DNA of 64,000 nt from Chromobotia macracanthus (Eukaryota > Chordata > Actinopteri > Cypriniformes > Botiidae): positions 2,506,001 through 2,570,000 of the forward strand of contig JAZGTH010000067.1 in assembly GCA_036877525.1 (NCBI GenBank). The letters run 5' to 3'. The translations under genes and the position numbers were made by a program. Numbering within the stretch: the stretch's first letter is position 1; every line of letters starts with the position of its first letter. Below are positions 26,389 to 36,807 of this stretch, in pieces. The notes beneath the pieces are model-generated. The model was given only the letters and a program-made list of their open reading frames with translations, was not told the origin of the DNA and did not search any database.

Positions 26389-29300
26389 TTATTGTACCCT
26401 ACAAAAATTGTGAACGGAATGGTACGTGAAAGCTCTCTAGATGATACTTTATATCTGTAAAACTGTTTGCAGGAAGTGCGTGTTCTTATTGTGTCTGTGT
26501 GACAGACATGGATTGAGAGAGCTTCATCGTATCAGAGCTCAACACTCACCACTCCAGCCACTACCTAATAATATTTTCATTCAAACGACAAAATCCATTA
26601 CTCGAACCCTGGACCCAGTGAGAGCTTTTAATGGCACAATTAAACTCCGGCAGTCTAGTATCTATTGACCAATTAACCTTTGATAAAGCAATTAATGTGT
26701 AGTGTTTGATGGCAGAAGTTGGGCCCTGTCATATTTGAGCTTATTGGAGTGGCTTTCAGTCATAGATTAGCATAACAGTGCTAGTAAATTGTTAGCATTC
26801 CTTGTTTTCTTGTATATTGATTCATTGTGCTGAAACATCACCAGTTTTCCAGTTAAAAAAAGGAGAAATTACCAGGAAACTGGAGAATAGAGAAACTGTC
26901 TGTTACTCTAAAGGCGATGAATGTTATTGCTACTAGCGTGAATATGTTTTCAGATGCGGTTTGATTATTATTTTCTACCTGATGTGTGAATGCCTTTAAT
27001 GTTTACTGCTTCATTGTCTCTGGTAACTTCCACTTACAATACAACTGTACCTCTCAGGTCACTATGGCAACCGCTGCACAAATAGAGCCAGATCTGCTGA
27101 AATACCGGATGTCTGGCTGCCCTCCTTCAATGTGTTGTGGCTATAAAATAAGTCCAAACATGTCAAGAGGATTTATCATCCGTCTGGGGAGATGGTTAAT
27201 GTGTGCTCCCTGAAATCTCGGGGGGAAATAGTTTGATCTGTTTCAGCTATCTCTATGCCCCACCATCATGCTATCGTCGAACATTGTCACATTGTCATCT
27301 GAAGCGACAAGCGTTGCACTGTGGGCTATTGTCCGGCTGTCATTTATTATCGCTCTTACAGACCGGACAGTGCCTGGTCCCGCTTGCCATTAGCAAAAGC
27401 TCCACACGTGAATTTATCTTCTCATAGTCTGCGGCAAAATCATTTTCCCCGTCTGACAGCCCGCGAGCCTCCCGAATGCAATAATAAAGAATTGATTATG
27501 TTCTTTATGGCACACAGAGGGCCCAAATGTGTTTTGTGTTCCTTCTCCTATCAACGGTAATGAAAAAGAAAAAAAACTGCGATTGTGCACCTCCTCCATG
27601 CACTGGCATACCAAAAACAGAATAGTTGGTGGTTTATACCTTCAGATTATCATTGAATAGCCTTCAGAAAATATGCTCACTGACAGACACAGTCACAACA
27701 TTTTCTGCAACTCAGTTCATCAATAAGGCATTGTGGAAACATATGGCCGTCCGTGTTTTGCATTGTAGCTTATAATGAATTGAGAGTCTGGCTGAAAAGG
27801 TGTTTTTTTCTTATTTTGCCTCTCACGTATCCATGTAGGTTTTAATTTCCTGTTCTCCCCACGTTCACCATTAGCATCTATGACGATACAAGCGTTTAAT
27901 GAAAAACAGCCCCCACCTTCCTCCAGAACAAAACTGTTGTGGCAAAATAATGAAGCACAAAGCGCCAGGAAACTAATAAACCTCATATTTTTCCAGACAT
28001 CAACACGCAATCAGATAAAAATAATACAGCCAAAAATGTCTCTCGCCACCCTCGTAACACATTTCAGGTGCCAAAAAATTAAAACAACAGTAGAGGCGTG
28101 ACGGGACTGTATTATATGAAAAGTGAGTGTAATGTTACCTCAGTGTGGGACATTTTGATCAGACGTATGAACACTTCCTGTCGTGTGCGTCATCCAGCTC
28201 AATAGTTTGAGATGTCACGTCATCACTTATATCATTAGAGCAGGAGGTGTGAATTATGATATCATGTCAGTTTGTCATAATCATCACACACAGGAGAAAC
28301 TGGAACATTTGTCATCAAAGCTCATACTGTGAAATTCATGAACCATTTGTATAATTTATGCCCGTTCGTTTTGATGAATCCATCAGTCCCTGAGAACAAA
28401 TCGAGGTTGGTTTAGATTTAGTGAGGTGCAATAAATTCAAACAGACTGGAGTATGATGCATGTTTTCAGGTGAAATCTTGGTTGTTTAACAGTATTCCTG
28501 CACTGACTGTGTGTGAAACAAAGCTAATATTGTTTCGTTTTTAGTTTTATTGTATTTTTCAGTTTTCATATTTTGGATTAGCTTTAATTTGTATATTTTA
28601 GTTTTGATGTGAATGTTAGATCATTTTTTAACTGACTTGTTACAGCTTTTGTCGTTTCATTCTTTTATTTTTTAATATTGCTGTATATGATGAATTTATT
28701 TATTTCAGTTTGCTTAAGTTTAGTTTTAGTTATTTATTTTCATTTAATAATTTTTTTAGCACCTCAGCTTCAGGCAACATTTCTAATTTTCCTTTTTAAA
28801 TAATATTTATGCCTTTTTATTTGATTTCAGTAAGCAAACGTTTGAATAGTTTGTTGTAGTAAACTATAATAACTTTGCGGGATGTGTATTTTTAATAAAC
28901 ATTATGGTGGGATTTCAGTCAGACAGGAGTGCAGATATGTCACATTACAGTGTTATCTAACTTGTATACACATAAATACAGTTTACAAGTGCCAGCTGCA
29001 AATTTAAAGCAGTGGAGCTGCTTGAAAACATGAGGGAAAATTAAATCAGTTGCTATATTAAAAAATAACACTAGCATAAGATAGATCTTGCTGTCAGCGA
29101 TGTGATATTTACACAATTAGATTATGTTTTTGTGACAAAACGCAAGATCCCGGCATGCCAAGATGCAACAGCTCAGAGCTTCCACTAAACATCTTTGCAA
29201 TCTGGCAGGCCATCCTGCTCTGGGAATGTTTTTCATGAGCTGTTTAAATCTTCCATGACTGTTTGGCCAGAAACCCATTATGGATCACCATCTGCAAATG

Positions 29301-32208
29301 AACTAAATCCAGATCTCATCTCCTGGAACCCTCCATTGATCCTCAGAGACAAGGAAAGAGTTTAGACTGACCAGCACTGAATGTAGGCTTGTTCTTTCAC
29401 TGTGGCTTGAGATCTTCTGTGACAAACATTTGGCATATTTCCATCCTGCATTCTGAAACTTGACATATTCATTACAGATTGTGCTTGCATTAGGTTTTCA
29501 CAGAGGTCTCGCTGAACAAGCTGGGAAACATGAAGACAAAATGATGCTTCTAAAGGTCCCCTTATGCATGCATCATTATCTGTTATATGACTTGAATAAA
29601 AAGTCAGACTCAAAAGGTAATTGTCAGCTGAGATTCCATCCACAGCTTCGACTGTGTGAGAGAAGTTTCTGCTTTTGGTAGCTCTTGGTTGGTTGCTCTT
29701 AGCTGGTGGAACTTGTGGGATGGAAAGGCAGGATTCTCTTTTGCAGATAAGCAGGATTTGTGTCCGGGAAACTGGAGACTGTATGTCTGAGAAACACAAC
29801 AGCCCTCAATGCAGCCCCTGTGTACAGATCTGTAGGACTCTGAGTGATCACAGGAAATGGCTCAGGTCAACTAGATTTCTCATGTTTCAAGAGACACTTG
29901 TTAATGATATGTGTTGTTTAGAGCATTACTTTAGTGCCATGTGTTACTCTAATGGCTTTGGCAGTATGTACTTTGTTTTGCAATAGAGGTGCAATAGTTA
30001 CGCATTACTTAATTTAAAAGGTAACAGGTGTAAATTCTGTGAATGCAATAAATAAAAAATGGTCTAATCTGAACAAATAATACATCACATGTGAAAATAA
30101 CACCTAATTACGTACTGTGTTTATCAACTTTGGTCAGAACTGATTCACTTTCATTTAGAAAAATGCTGAAGCTGCCCACTGCTGACCAGCAGTCTCTTAA
30201 TATCCCCAAATAACAGTTGAATTGAGTTTGCTGGGGGTTTTTTCTACATTGAACTGAGTTGTCTTGAGGCAGAACGGATGTGACAGGCTGCATTAACTTC
30301 ATCTGTCTCTGTTCTGAAGGATTAAATGACCATCCTTATACATTAGCTTTGAGCTAAATGGCCATCAAGCAGTACTGTTCAGTCATAGCTGTCAGTGTGG
30401 CACGCACACATGGACTGTATGCCCATTACTGTTCATGGTTTGTTTCTCTGTGAATAAAAAAAACTGCTTTCCACACCATAAATCGATTGTGCCATGCGTG
30501 CAGTAAGACTGTCAAACACTGAGGAGGGGACCGGATCGATTCATATCTCTGTGTCTGACGAAAGCGGAGAGGCACAAATCTGAAGTCCGGCGTGATTTAC
30601 AAAAACAGGAAAGAAAACGAATGGCTGCAGATAATAATTCAATTGTGGAAGTGTGGAATGACATGATTTAGTCTGAACTATTAATGCTAGAGAGGTCGGG
30701 TTACAGAGCAATGGTCTAGTTAGTCACAATTAGAGTGTAAATCTCGAATCTGTCTGTATGGTGGGGGAGAGAAATGTCATTTAAGAATAGCTGGATAATA
30801 ACGAGGTTCCCCTCACCTTCGAGTAACCAGCAGTGCAGAGTGAATCTAAATCAAGCAAGACTAACAGTGAGTAATTGAAGAAATTTGTTCGCTTTTTGTC
30901 ATGGTTGGATAAGAATTAGTGTGAGCTCTTGATGAGTTGGTGCAGAGCTTTGAGCACCCACTAATCCTCATGAACAAACACGGGGAATTAGGGATCCAGG
31001 CGTGTCCTTTGGGAGATGCTGTACGCACACTCATGTTGTTCCATTTCCCTTAGATATCCGTGTCATTTTAGTAATCTTAACGTGGCGAATCATAACATCT
31101 CAGGTTAGATTAAGATTTACGCTGCTTGTGATCTGTCACAGCTAAATTGCCCTCGCACCCTGCAAACCTACAGAAGGTTCAGATGTAATTCATGCATGTA
31201 CATTACATATGCAGTTCAATAGATAATTGAGTATGCAGGTGTATTTTGGTCAATCTGATAAACAGCACCCAACGTATGAGAGAGGAGGCATCAGCAGGCA
31301 GCGGGTGCCATCAGAAATGCTTTTACTGCTGCTTCAAAGGGTCCCTATGCGTGTGATTGTCTTCTGTTTTAAGTGACTGCCGACTAGGTGGTGAAGCGAG
31401 TGACACGAGATGAAGTTCGGAATCGTCCGTCTCCTGCCACGCTGGCAGCATGGCTTTGAGTCTGTGCAGGGAAAATAAAAATAAAAAAAACTTTCCTGCC
31501 CTCCGCATGCACACACATACTCATACTGACCACCCACCTATCCACGATCTACCAGTTCACAACACCAGGGTGAAATGCCAAATTAATCATGACAATGATT
31601 TCCAGCGACTTATAACTGACTTTAAACAGATGATGCTAGTGAGTTTTCCATCATGAGAATTATTCATCTGATTAGATTTATGGTAGCCAGGCGTCTGGGT
31701 TAGTCACCCACTGGTTTGTGATTACCATATTCTTCTGCTTAATATTGTAAATGACTCCCCACCAAATGGTCAGACATTTTTAGATCTCTATAGCCAGTTA
31801 TTTCCACACTGTGGATTAGTCACAGAACATATTTATGCACTCTGAGTTTGTGTGAATTTGCCTGAGAAAAAAAACTGCACATTATTAACTTCATGTGCAG
31901 TACTCCGCTCTGTATATCGTATATCGATTTATCTTTGTAACCTATTTGAGATGCAAATTATTTTACGTCTTTAGACCTCCCATATTTGCATATTTCCTGT
32001 ATTTAAAAACATCTACAATGACCACAATCCCTTGTTGAACAAGGATATAGAAAATGCTTTATATGATGGTAAATTCTTTGGATGGGAATGACAAGAGTTC
32101 CACTGCACTGTAAATCTCCAGGATCTTTCTTTTGATGTTGCTCTTTGTAAATTCCATCATTAGGGATTGATTCATGCCATGAATCATGGTGACAGTACAC
32201 AGCCTCAT

Positions 32209-32271
32209 TCTCTCTCTCTCTCTCTCAGGGCTGGGAGGCTTTTTGACAGTGCATTGAGAGAGAGAGAGAGA
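32209..32271. repeat. Inverted CT and GA runs, potential hairpin
   Basis: A CT run (32209-32227) is followed after about 27 bases by a GA run (32255-32271). The two are complementary and could pair as a stem of about 16 base pairs in single-stranded DNA or RNA. Confidence 0.7.
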
Positions 32272-32878
32272 TGGGGTCATTCTCACTCATCCTGAACACA
32301 GCAAAATACTCGCTGATGCATTCACAATCTATTCCAGAAAAAACCAACAAGACAAACTGAAAGGCCCCCATGCGCCTCCTGTGAGGGTAAGTCGTAAAGC
32401 TGTCAGTCAGTGAGCTGGTTGGAGATTGAACTATATGCTTTTCTGAGGCTTGAAAGAGGCTTTATAGACCACAGTGGATAAGAGGAGCTGTAGGAGTCTG
32501 TTCTGTACAGTACAATGACGTCTGACTGCTGTGACATTCATCACTGCATCACTGTCACTTGAATTGCACATAAAGTACATTGAATATATCGAAACACATT
32601 GACTTGATCACAGTGTAAACAATACCCCAAAACTTTAACACACAGGCACAATCGTTTATATCTTTAATTATCTTTTAAGGACGGTAGGAACTATATAAAA
32701 GCATGTAAGAGTGTGTTGTTACATATCAGCCTGGCTCATAAATATTAATTACGTGATGTAACATTTGCCGGTAGTTGTAATAAATTGTTGAAAAGGGCTG
32801 AACATATTATGATTATTGTTTAACGCGGCTACAGTTTATCTTACTTTTACTCTGAGGCCAAGCAAAAATAGGCTATTG

Positions 32879-32881
<3 letters not shown>

Positions 32882-32913
<32 letters not shown>

Positions 32914-32975
32914 TTAGACCACTATACTTTTGATGATTGCTATCAGGATGTGAAGAGATCAGCAAGAGATCAGTT
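32882..32975 (+). repeat. AT microsatellite with attached fragment of repeat family 2
   Basis: An (AT) run at 32882-32910 is followed by GTTAGACCACTATACTTTTG and GATTGCTATCAGGATGTG, the part of family 2 that follows its AT-rich core. The microsatellite probably grew from that core. Confidence 0.55.
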
Positions 32976-33417
32976 CTGTTAAGTTGTTATTTAGTCATGT
33001 GAATCAGGTGGAAATACTTTATAATAGTTAACTGCATAACAAAGTACTATTATATGGAATATCTGTATGGTTTATATGCAGGGGCAGGCTGTACTTGTTT
33101 CAAATGTTGGATTATTGGAAGCATTTTCAAAACCATTTTTCTCACTATAAATGGAGGTTAAAGACCTCAGTCCCAGTGCATTCATCAGATCAAGCACTAA
33201 TGTTAAGCACTACATTGTACAGGTCATAAAGAAAATGGGCTGGACCCGGTTTCAGCAATGACTGGAGTTTAGTCCATCTGTTCTGATTTTCTCCAGGTGG
33301 CTGTTGATTGTAGGGTGAACAGAATTATTGAAGGAAATGTGATGAAATTATTGCCCTGAGTGAAGGTCTGATTGACTGTAATCAGCCCCAGGTTGAGTTG
33401 TCCACTTCCTGTTGCCG

Positions 33418-33459
33418 TCATCTCATGATCTCCTGCAGCTCTGTGTCCCCATGACTCCT
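33418..33459 (-). pseudogene. EPS8-like block: C-terminal tail
   Basis: After the acceptor CTCTCTCAG, fourteen codons read RSHGDTELQEIMR and TGA. EPS8 has SSELQEIMRRRQ at the same place, so the tail stops just after the conserved ELQEIM. Short exon, good phase and exact family motif support it. Confidence 0.75.
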
Positions 33460-33584
33460 CTGAGAGAGGAAAGAGACCTTAAAGAGAAACCTTTGGCTCT
33501 CGTGTCACTTTAGCACATTGCACTTCAAATATTTCAGTACAGGTTTTCTTATAGCATAACTGTAGGTGATGTTCTTTGACTGAC

Positions 33585-33718
33585 CTTTATCTGAGCTTTC
33601 TGCACACTGATCTGACTGAATACACGTGACCCCTCATACCTGCACATGGCCCTCAGCTCATCCTTGCTAAGGGAGAAAAGCTGAGCTTCATTCAAAATTC
33701 CCCCAACCATCCACCACC
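33585..33718 (-). pseudogene. EPS8-like block: C-terminal SAM-like domain, frameshifted
   Basis: Entered in phase 2 from the preceding block, the frame reads VVDGWGNFE and stops. One base over, it reads GILNEAQLFSLSKDEL and continues to QISVQKAQIK before a GTCAGT donor. EPS8 relatives have V-x-x-L-G-I-L-x-G-x-Q-L-F-S-L in one frame. Removing one G from the run near 33701 would restore both the frame and the phase-0 exit that the last block needs, so a single-base insertion is the simplest reading. Confidence 0.82.
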
Positions 33719-34379
33719 CTGGCACAGAAACGAAAACTTTCCTGTTTTCCTTTCACTTTAGAGTGATTCCTCATATCATGAAAAGTCAAATCTTCCTTTA
33801 TCATTAGAGAAGCATTTTGATTGTATTGCATAGATTTCAGAACTCCTCCCCAGTCCAAAAAGAGCATTTTTTGAAACCAAGCTGCCAAAATAATTCAGAA
33901 ATACTCAAATATAATATTAAAGATATTATGCCCATATTTACACAAAAACAGACAATTGGCCTGTTTAACCACTGAGAGGTCATTTACAGCATGCAGGAAA
34001 TGAGTAAAACACGGTTAGAGATTTCTGGCTGCTTTTGAGATCCTTCAGATTGTCTTCTGAAGGATCGCAGCCTCAGAAATAACTGATGGTGTTAGTTTGA
34101 TTTAAACTCAGTTAAGTAACATGTCAGTGTGGATTTTTTTGTGATCTTCTCTCATTGTAACGCAGGCTTGGCAAAGAGGCTGTTATTGACCTCTAAGCTG
34201 TTTTTCTCTGGTTGTTTATATCTCAGGGTCAGAGCGAGGGTGAGAAACGGTCATTAAAAACTGACTTCTTAGTGCAACAAAACGTTGGACTAACATTTTT
34301 TACTGCACAGATAAAAAGTGAAAAAAATGAAAAGAGGATAAATTAATTTGTAAATTATTACACTCACCCTGGAGAAACC

Positions 34380-34615
34380 TGGGTAAAATGTACAATGGTA
34401 TTTCAATTTGTTTTTTTTACATTATATGATGATACTTCCAAAAACATCATGATACGTACCCAAAGTACCATAGTGGTATTTTGATGTACTATCGTGGTAT
34501 TTTGGACATCCCATGGTATTTTTTAAAGTCCCTTCGAGTACCACAAAAATATCATTGGTGCTGCAGTTAAAGTTAGCGAATTTTTGTGGTACTACAAAGT
34601 ACTCCTGGTTACCTT
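34380..34615. repeat. Palindrome-rich repeat in an EPS8-like intron
   Basis: Short motifs of the type GTGGTATTTT, AGTACCA and TTGTGGTACTACAAAGTAC recur in both orientations over about 235 bases, and the stretch lacks coding character. It looks like a short interspersed element with internal inverted repeats, sitting in the intron between 33718 and 34685. The family is not identified. Confidence 0.45.
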
Positions 34616-34684
34616 CTAGACTACACCAGCATATATAATTTGAAGAATGACATTACGTGTTGCAGCAGTTGATGGTTTACTCAC

Positions 34685-34862
34685 GGCCTGGAGAAACCTT
34701 TGGCATTGAGCCAGTTGTGGACCTCAAAGGGCTGAGAGTGCTGTGTGATGGGAACGGTTGTGCATGAGCGCTCCACCCGAAAGTTACAGGCTGGGGGCTG
34801 GGCCTTGCTGTCCGTTATCCTCTTCAACAGCTCATCATTTACCTCCTTCTGCTGGCTGCAGT
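34685..34862 (-). pseudogene. EPS8-like block: KEVNDELLKRI to WLNAKGF region
   Basis: The 178-base block reads CSQQKEVNDELLKRI, FRVERS and VHNWLNAKGFSRP, matching the segment between the SH3 domain and the C-terminal effector domain in EPS8L proteins. The acceptor is CTTTCTAG and the donor is a perfect GTGAGT. The pyrimidine tract of the acceptor is a CT microsatellite (GA on the plus strand, 34867-34891). Confidence 0.85.
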
Positions 34863-35082
34863 CTAGAAAGAGAAAGAGAGAGAGAGAGAGAAACAGGCAA
34901 AGAGGACAAAGACATAGCGAGAGAGATTGCCTAAGACAGATGCAATGAGCTCTAGCTGAAATCTGCAGTCTATGTACATAAGAGCACCCTCACAACCAAT
35001 TCATTCCCCACGTCCCTGCATTGTTTTTTCAGCCGACTCTCCATCTCACCATGAATACACAGAGCAGATAAAAGCTACATAC

Positions 35083-35170
35083 CGTCTTTGTCCCTGGAGG
35101 ATTTATTCATCTCCAAAACCTCTCCATGATTTTCAGGGGCAGTTGAGGTGCCTTTGTGGGGATTCACAGC
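35083..35170 (-). pseudogene. EPS8-like block: linker after SH3
   Basis: Clear acceptor (CTGTCTCTACAG) and donor (GTATGTAG) flank an 88-base open block of 29 codons plus one base, ending NKSSRDKD. Its exit phase 1 fits the next block, where the split codon becomes Asp. The linker is not conserved in sequence, so the call rests on splice sites, phase and position. Confidence 0.6.
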
Positions 35171-35330
35171 CTGTAGAGACAGAACAAAAGCGAACGGAAG
35201 TCAGAGGGACAAAAAGCATAAAGAATCTGTTTATGTCTGTCACGTAGTATTGGAAAATATTTGTAGATAATGAAGCAGGCTGGTGGGTGAGCAATGTGAT
35301 GGTGGGGTGCTTTGCACCGCAGGCTAACCG

Positions 35331-35464
35331 GGGATGTTAAAGAGTGCCGCGCGGTTATACCGCTGCTCTCCGGGTTTGACCTCCTCTAGTACTTTACAAG
35401 GCAGGTAGCCCGTCTGACCACTGCGGTTCCTCAGCAGCCACCACTGTTTATTGTTTTCCAGAAC
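35331..35464 (-). pseudogene. EPS8-like block: SH3 second half
   Basis: After the acceptor GGCCTTCAG the frame reads VLENNKQWWLLRNRSG and then QTGYLPCKVLEEV, with the WW pair and GY-P pattern of an SH3 ligand groove. The splice phase matches the preceding block. The frame runs to a TAG at 35328-35330. The GT sites before it are phase 2 (GTATAA) and phase 1 (GTTAGC), while the next block needs phase 0, so the right-hand junction is not explained. Confidence 0.8.
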
Positions 35465-35580
35465 CTGAAGGCCACAAACACATGCAGTGTGTTTCAAAAG
35501 AGACATTTGCATAGATCCTTAATAAAAAAGGCAGTCCCAGAATGCATTGCAACACACTGAGTGATTTTTTTTACTGTAAG

Positions 35581-35811
35581 AAAAGGTAAGCAATTTCAGA
35601 GATTTTCATGTTACAATACAAGATCCCTCCTCAAACACATAAACACATACATCGTTTGACACAAGTAGGATGTCTTATTGCATTCGGACCAAATGCAATG
35701 TTTGGACAAACATTTTATGGTTGTGCGCCTTCCAGAGGAGATATATATAGATATAAATATATTTTGACCACTTTACATTCATCCTGTCCAACAAAAAATG
35801 TTTCTTGAAAA
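35581..35811 (+). repeat. Interspersed repeat family 2, copy
   Basis: It carries GGTAAGCAATTTCAGA, CATTCGGACCAAATGCAATG, an ATATATAGATATAAATATAT core and a CAACAAAAAATGTTTCTTG end. It lies in the intron between the two SH3 blocks of the EPS8-like relic. Confidence 0.65.
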
Positions 35812-36741
35812 AATTCAACTCAAAAAGATATGCTTTTATAACTTGTATACTTATACAATATGCTTATCTACTATAATCATAGTTTTTTCAATACTATAAA
35901 GTATCCTTAAAATTTTATTTATAATTAAATTAAATATTTTAATATTGAATAAGATAACGGTAATAATGTTTTGACCAAAATCTGTGTGAACCATTTACAT
36001 TTATGCTTATTGGAGTTTCTGTTTATATACACGACATTTAAAATCAGTCTTGTCTAGAAACACAATTATCCACGTTTTTCTTGTAAATGGAGTCCCTCGG
36101 TGGTTGAATTTTGTGGTTATAAGAGTTTACTGGTGTTCAAACCATATAGACAGAGTGAAAAATGGTGAATAATTCAATATCACTAATTTGACTTGCATTC
36201 CCATTTGTTTTATTTCAGCCTTTTTAAAATTCCTCTTTATTCATGTTCCTCTTCTCAAATGAATGCAGACAAACCGTTTTACTTTAGACATTTCAACTTT
36301 AGTGGATAGTTTCTGTTATCTGCTTTTTGGCCTTTGTATATTTTTACCATAATGGTAAATGGAAGATTTTTAAACTTTAATAAATGTTCAGTATGCAAAA
36401 ATTAAGAAAATGCAAATAAATTGCATTGTGGCTGCTAATTGTGTTAATGAAAATATACGTTTGTCTTTTTGGCTCTGTTTGTCTATGCACTATTTTGGCA
36501 AATCTAGTTCTGTGTTTGTTATTTTCAGGCGAGTTTTTCTCCCTGAAAGTTTCTACAAACTTTAGACCATTATAATGTTCTTTTAAACTATGTGTTCAGA
36601 TCTCAGCCGGAGTCATCAGCACTTTGAACTCTACGTGAGCGCGCAGTCGTGTTTTGTTTTCCTCCCACACTGTGAACCTCAGACCTGCTCTGCCCCTCGT
36701 TTCCCATCCTCCTCCACCTCCTCGCGGAGGGTCGTCCATAC

Positions 36742-36807
36742 CTCCAGCACCTCGCCCTGCTGCACGGTGAGCTCGCTGGCATTGCGAGCCACAAAGTGAT
36801 AACGGAT
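36742..36807 (-). pseudogene. EPS8-like block: SH3 first half
   Basis: The frame reads RYHFVARNASELTVQQGEVLE and then meets the donor GAG|GTATGG. EPS8 proteins have YDFVARNSSELSV here, including the ALYDF-type opening and the acidic end. Upstream in this frame are TGA (36808-36810) and TAA twelve bases further on. The acceptor-like CAG sites present all lie before the TGA, so the frame cannot be entered cleanly. A one-base deletion after the acceptor CATACAG would explain this. Confidence 0.75.

Larger units (their letters stand above)
14926..33417. other. Gene-free region, partly repeat-poor
   Basis: Besides the MITEs and microsatellites listed, no coding exon was recognised. Long stretches around 21.7-22.0, 26.9-27.6, 29.1-29.4 and 30.5-31.8 kb carry no visible repeats and many TAATTA-like motifs. 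Such stretches may hold conserved regulatory elements, but conservation cannot be judged from one sequence. Confidence 0.55.
33418..36807 (-). pseudogene. EPS8-family gene relic, 3' half (SH3 to C-terminus)
   Basis: Six minus-strand exon-like blocks, in order: 36807-36742 (SH3 first half, YHFVARNASELTVQQGEVLE), 35464 to about 35331 (SH3 second half, NNKQWWLLRNRSGQTGY), 35170-35083 (linker), 34862-34685 (KEVNDELLKRI, FRVERS and WLNAKGF), 33718-33585 (AQLFSLSKDELRAMC, then GSRVFSQISVQKA) and 33459-33418 (GDTELQEIMR, stop). This is the EPS8 C-terminal order; recalled sequences look closest to EPS8L2. EPS8 proteins link SH3 ligands to actin capping and bundling. Several splice sites are good (GTGAGT at 34684, GTATGT at 35082, CTACAG before 35170). 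Three faults argue for a pseudogene: TGA three bases before the SH3 start with no acceptor between, no phase-0 donor after SH3, and a one-base insertion in the G run of the 33718-33585 block. The PTB half of EPS8 was not found upstream. An assembly with indel errors is the alternative. Confidence 0.82.

Noticed and set aside
29362..29799. 145-residue minus-strand open frame
   Set aside because: No recognisable domain, an overlapping plus-strand frame of similar quality, and no good splice sites.
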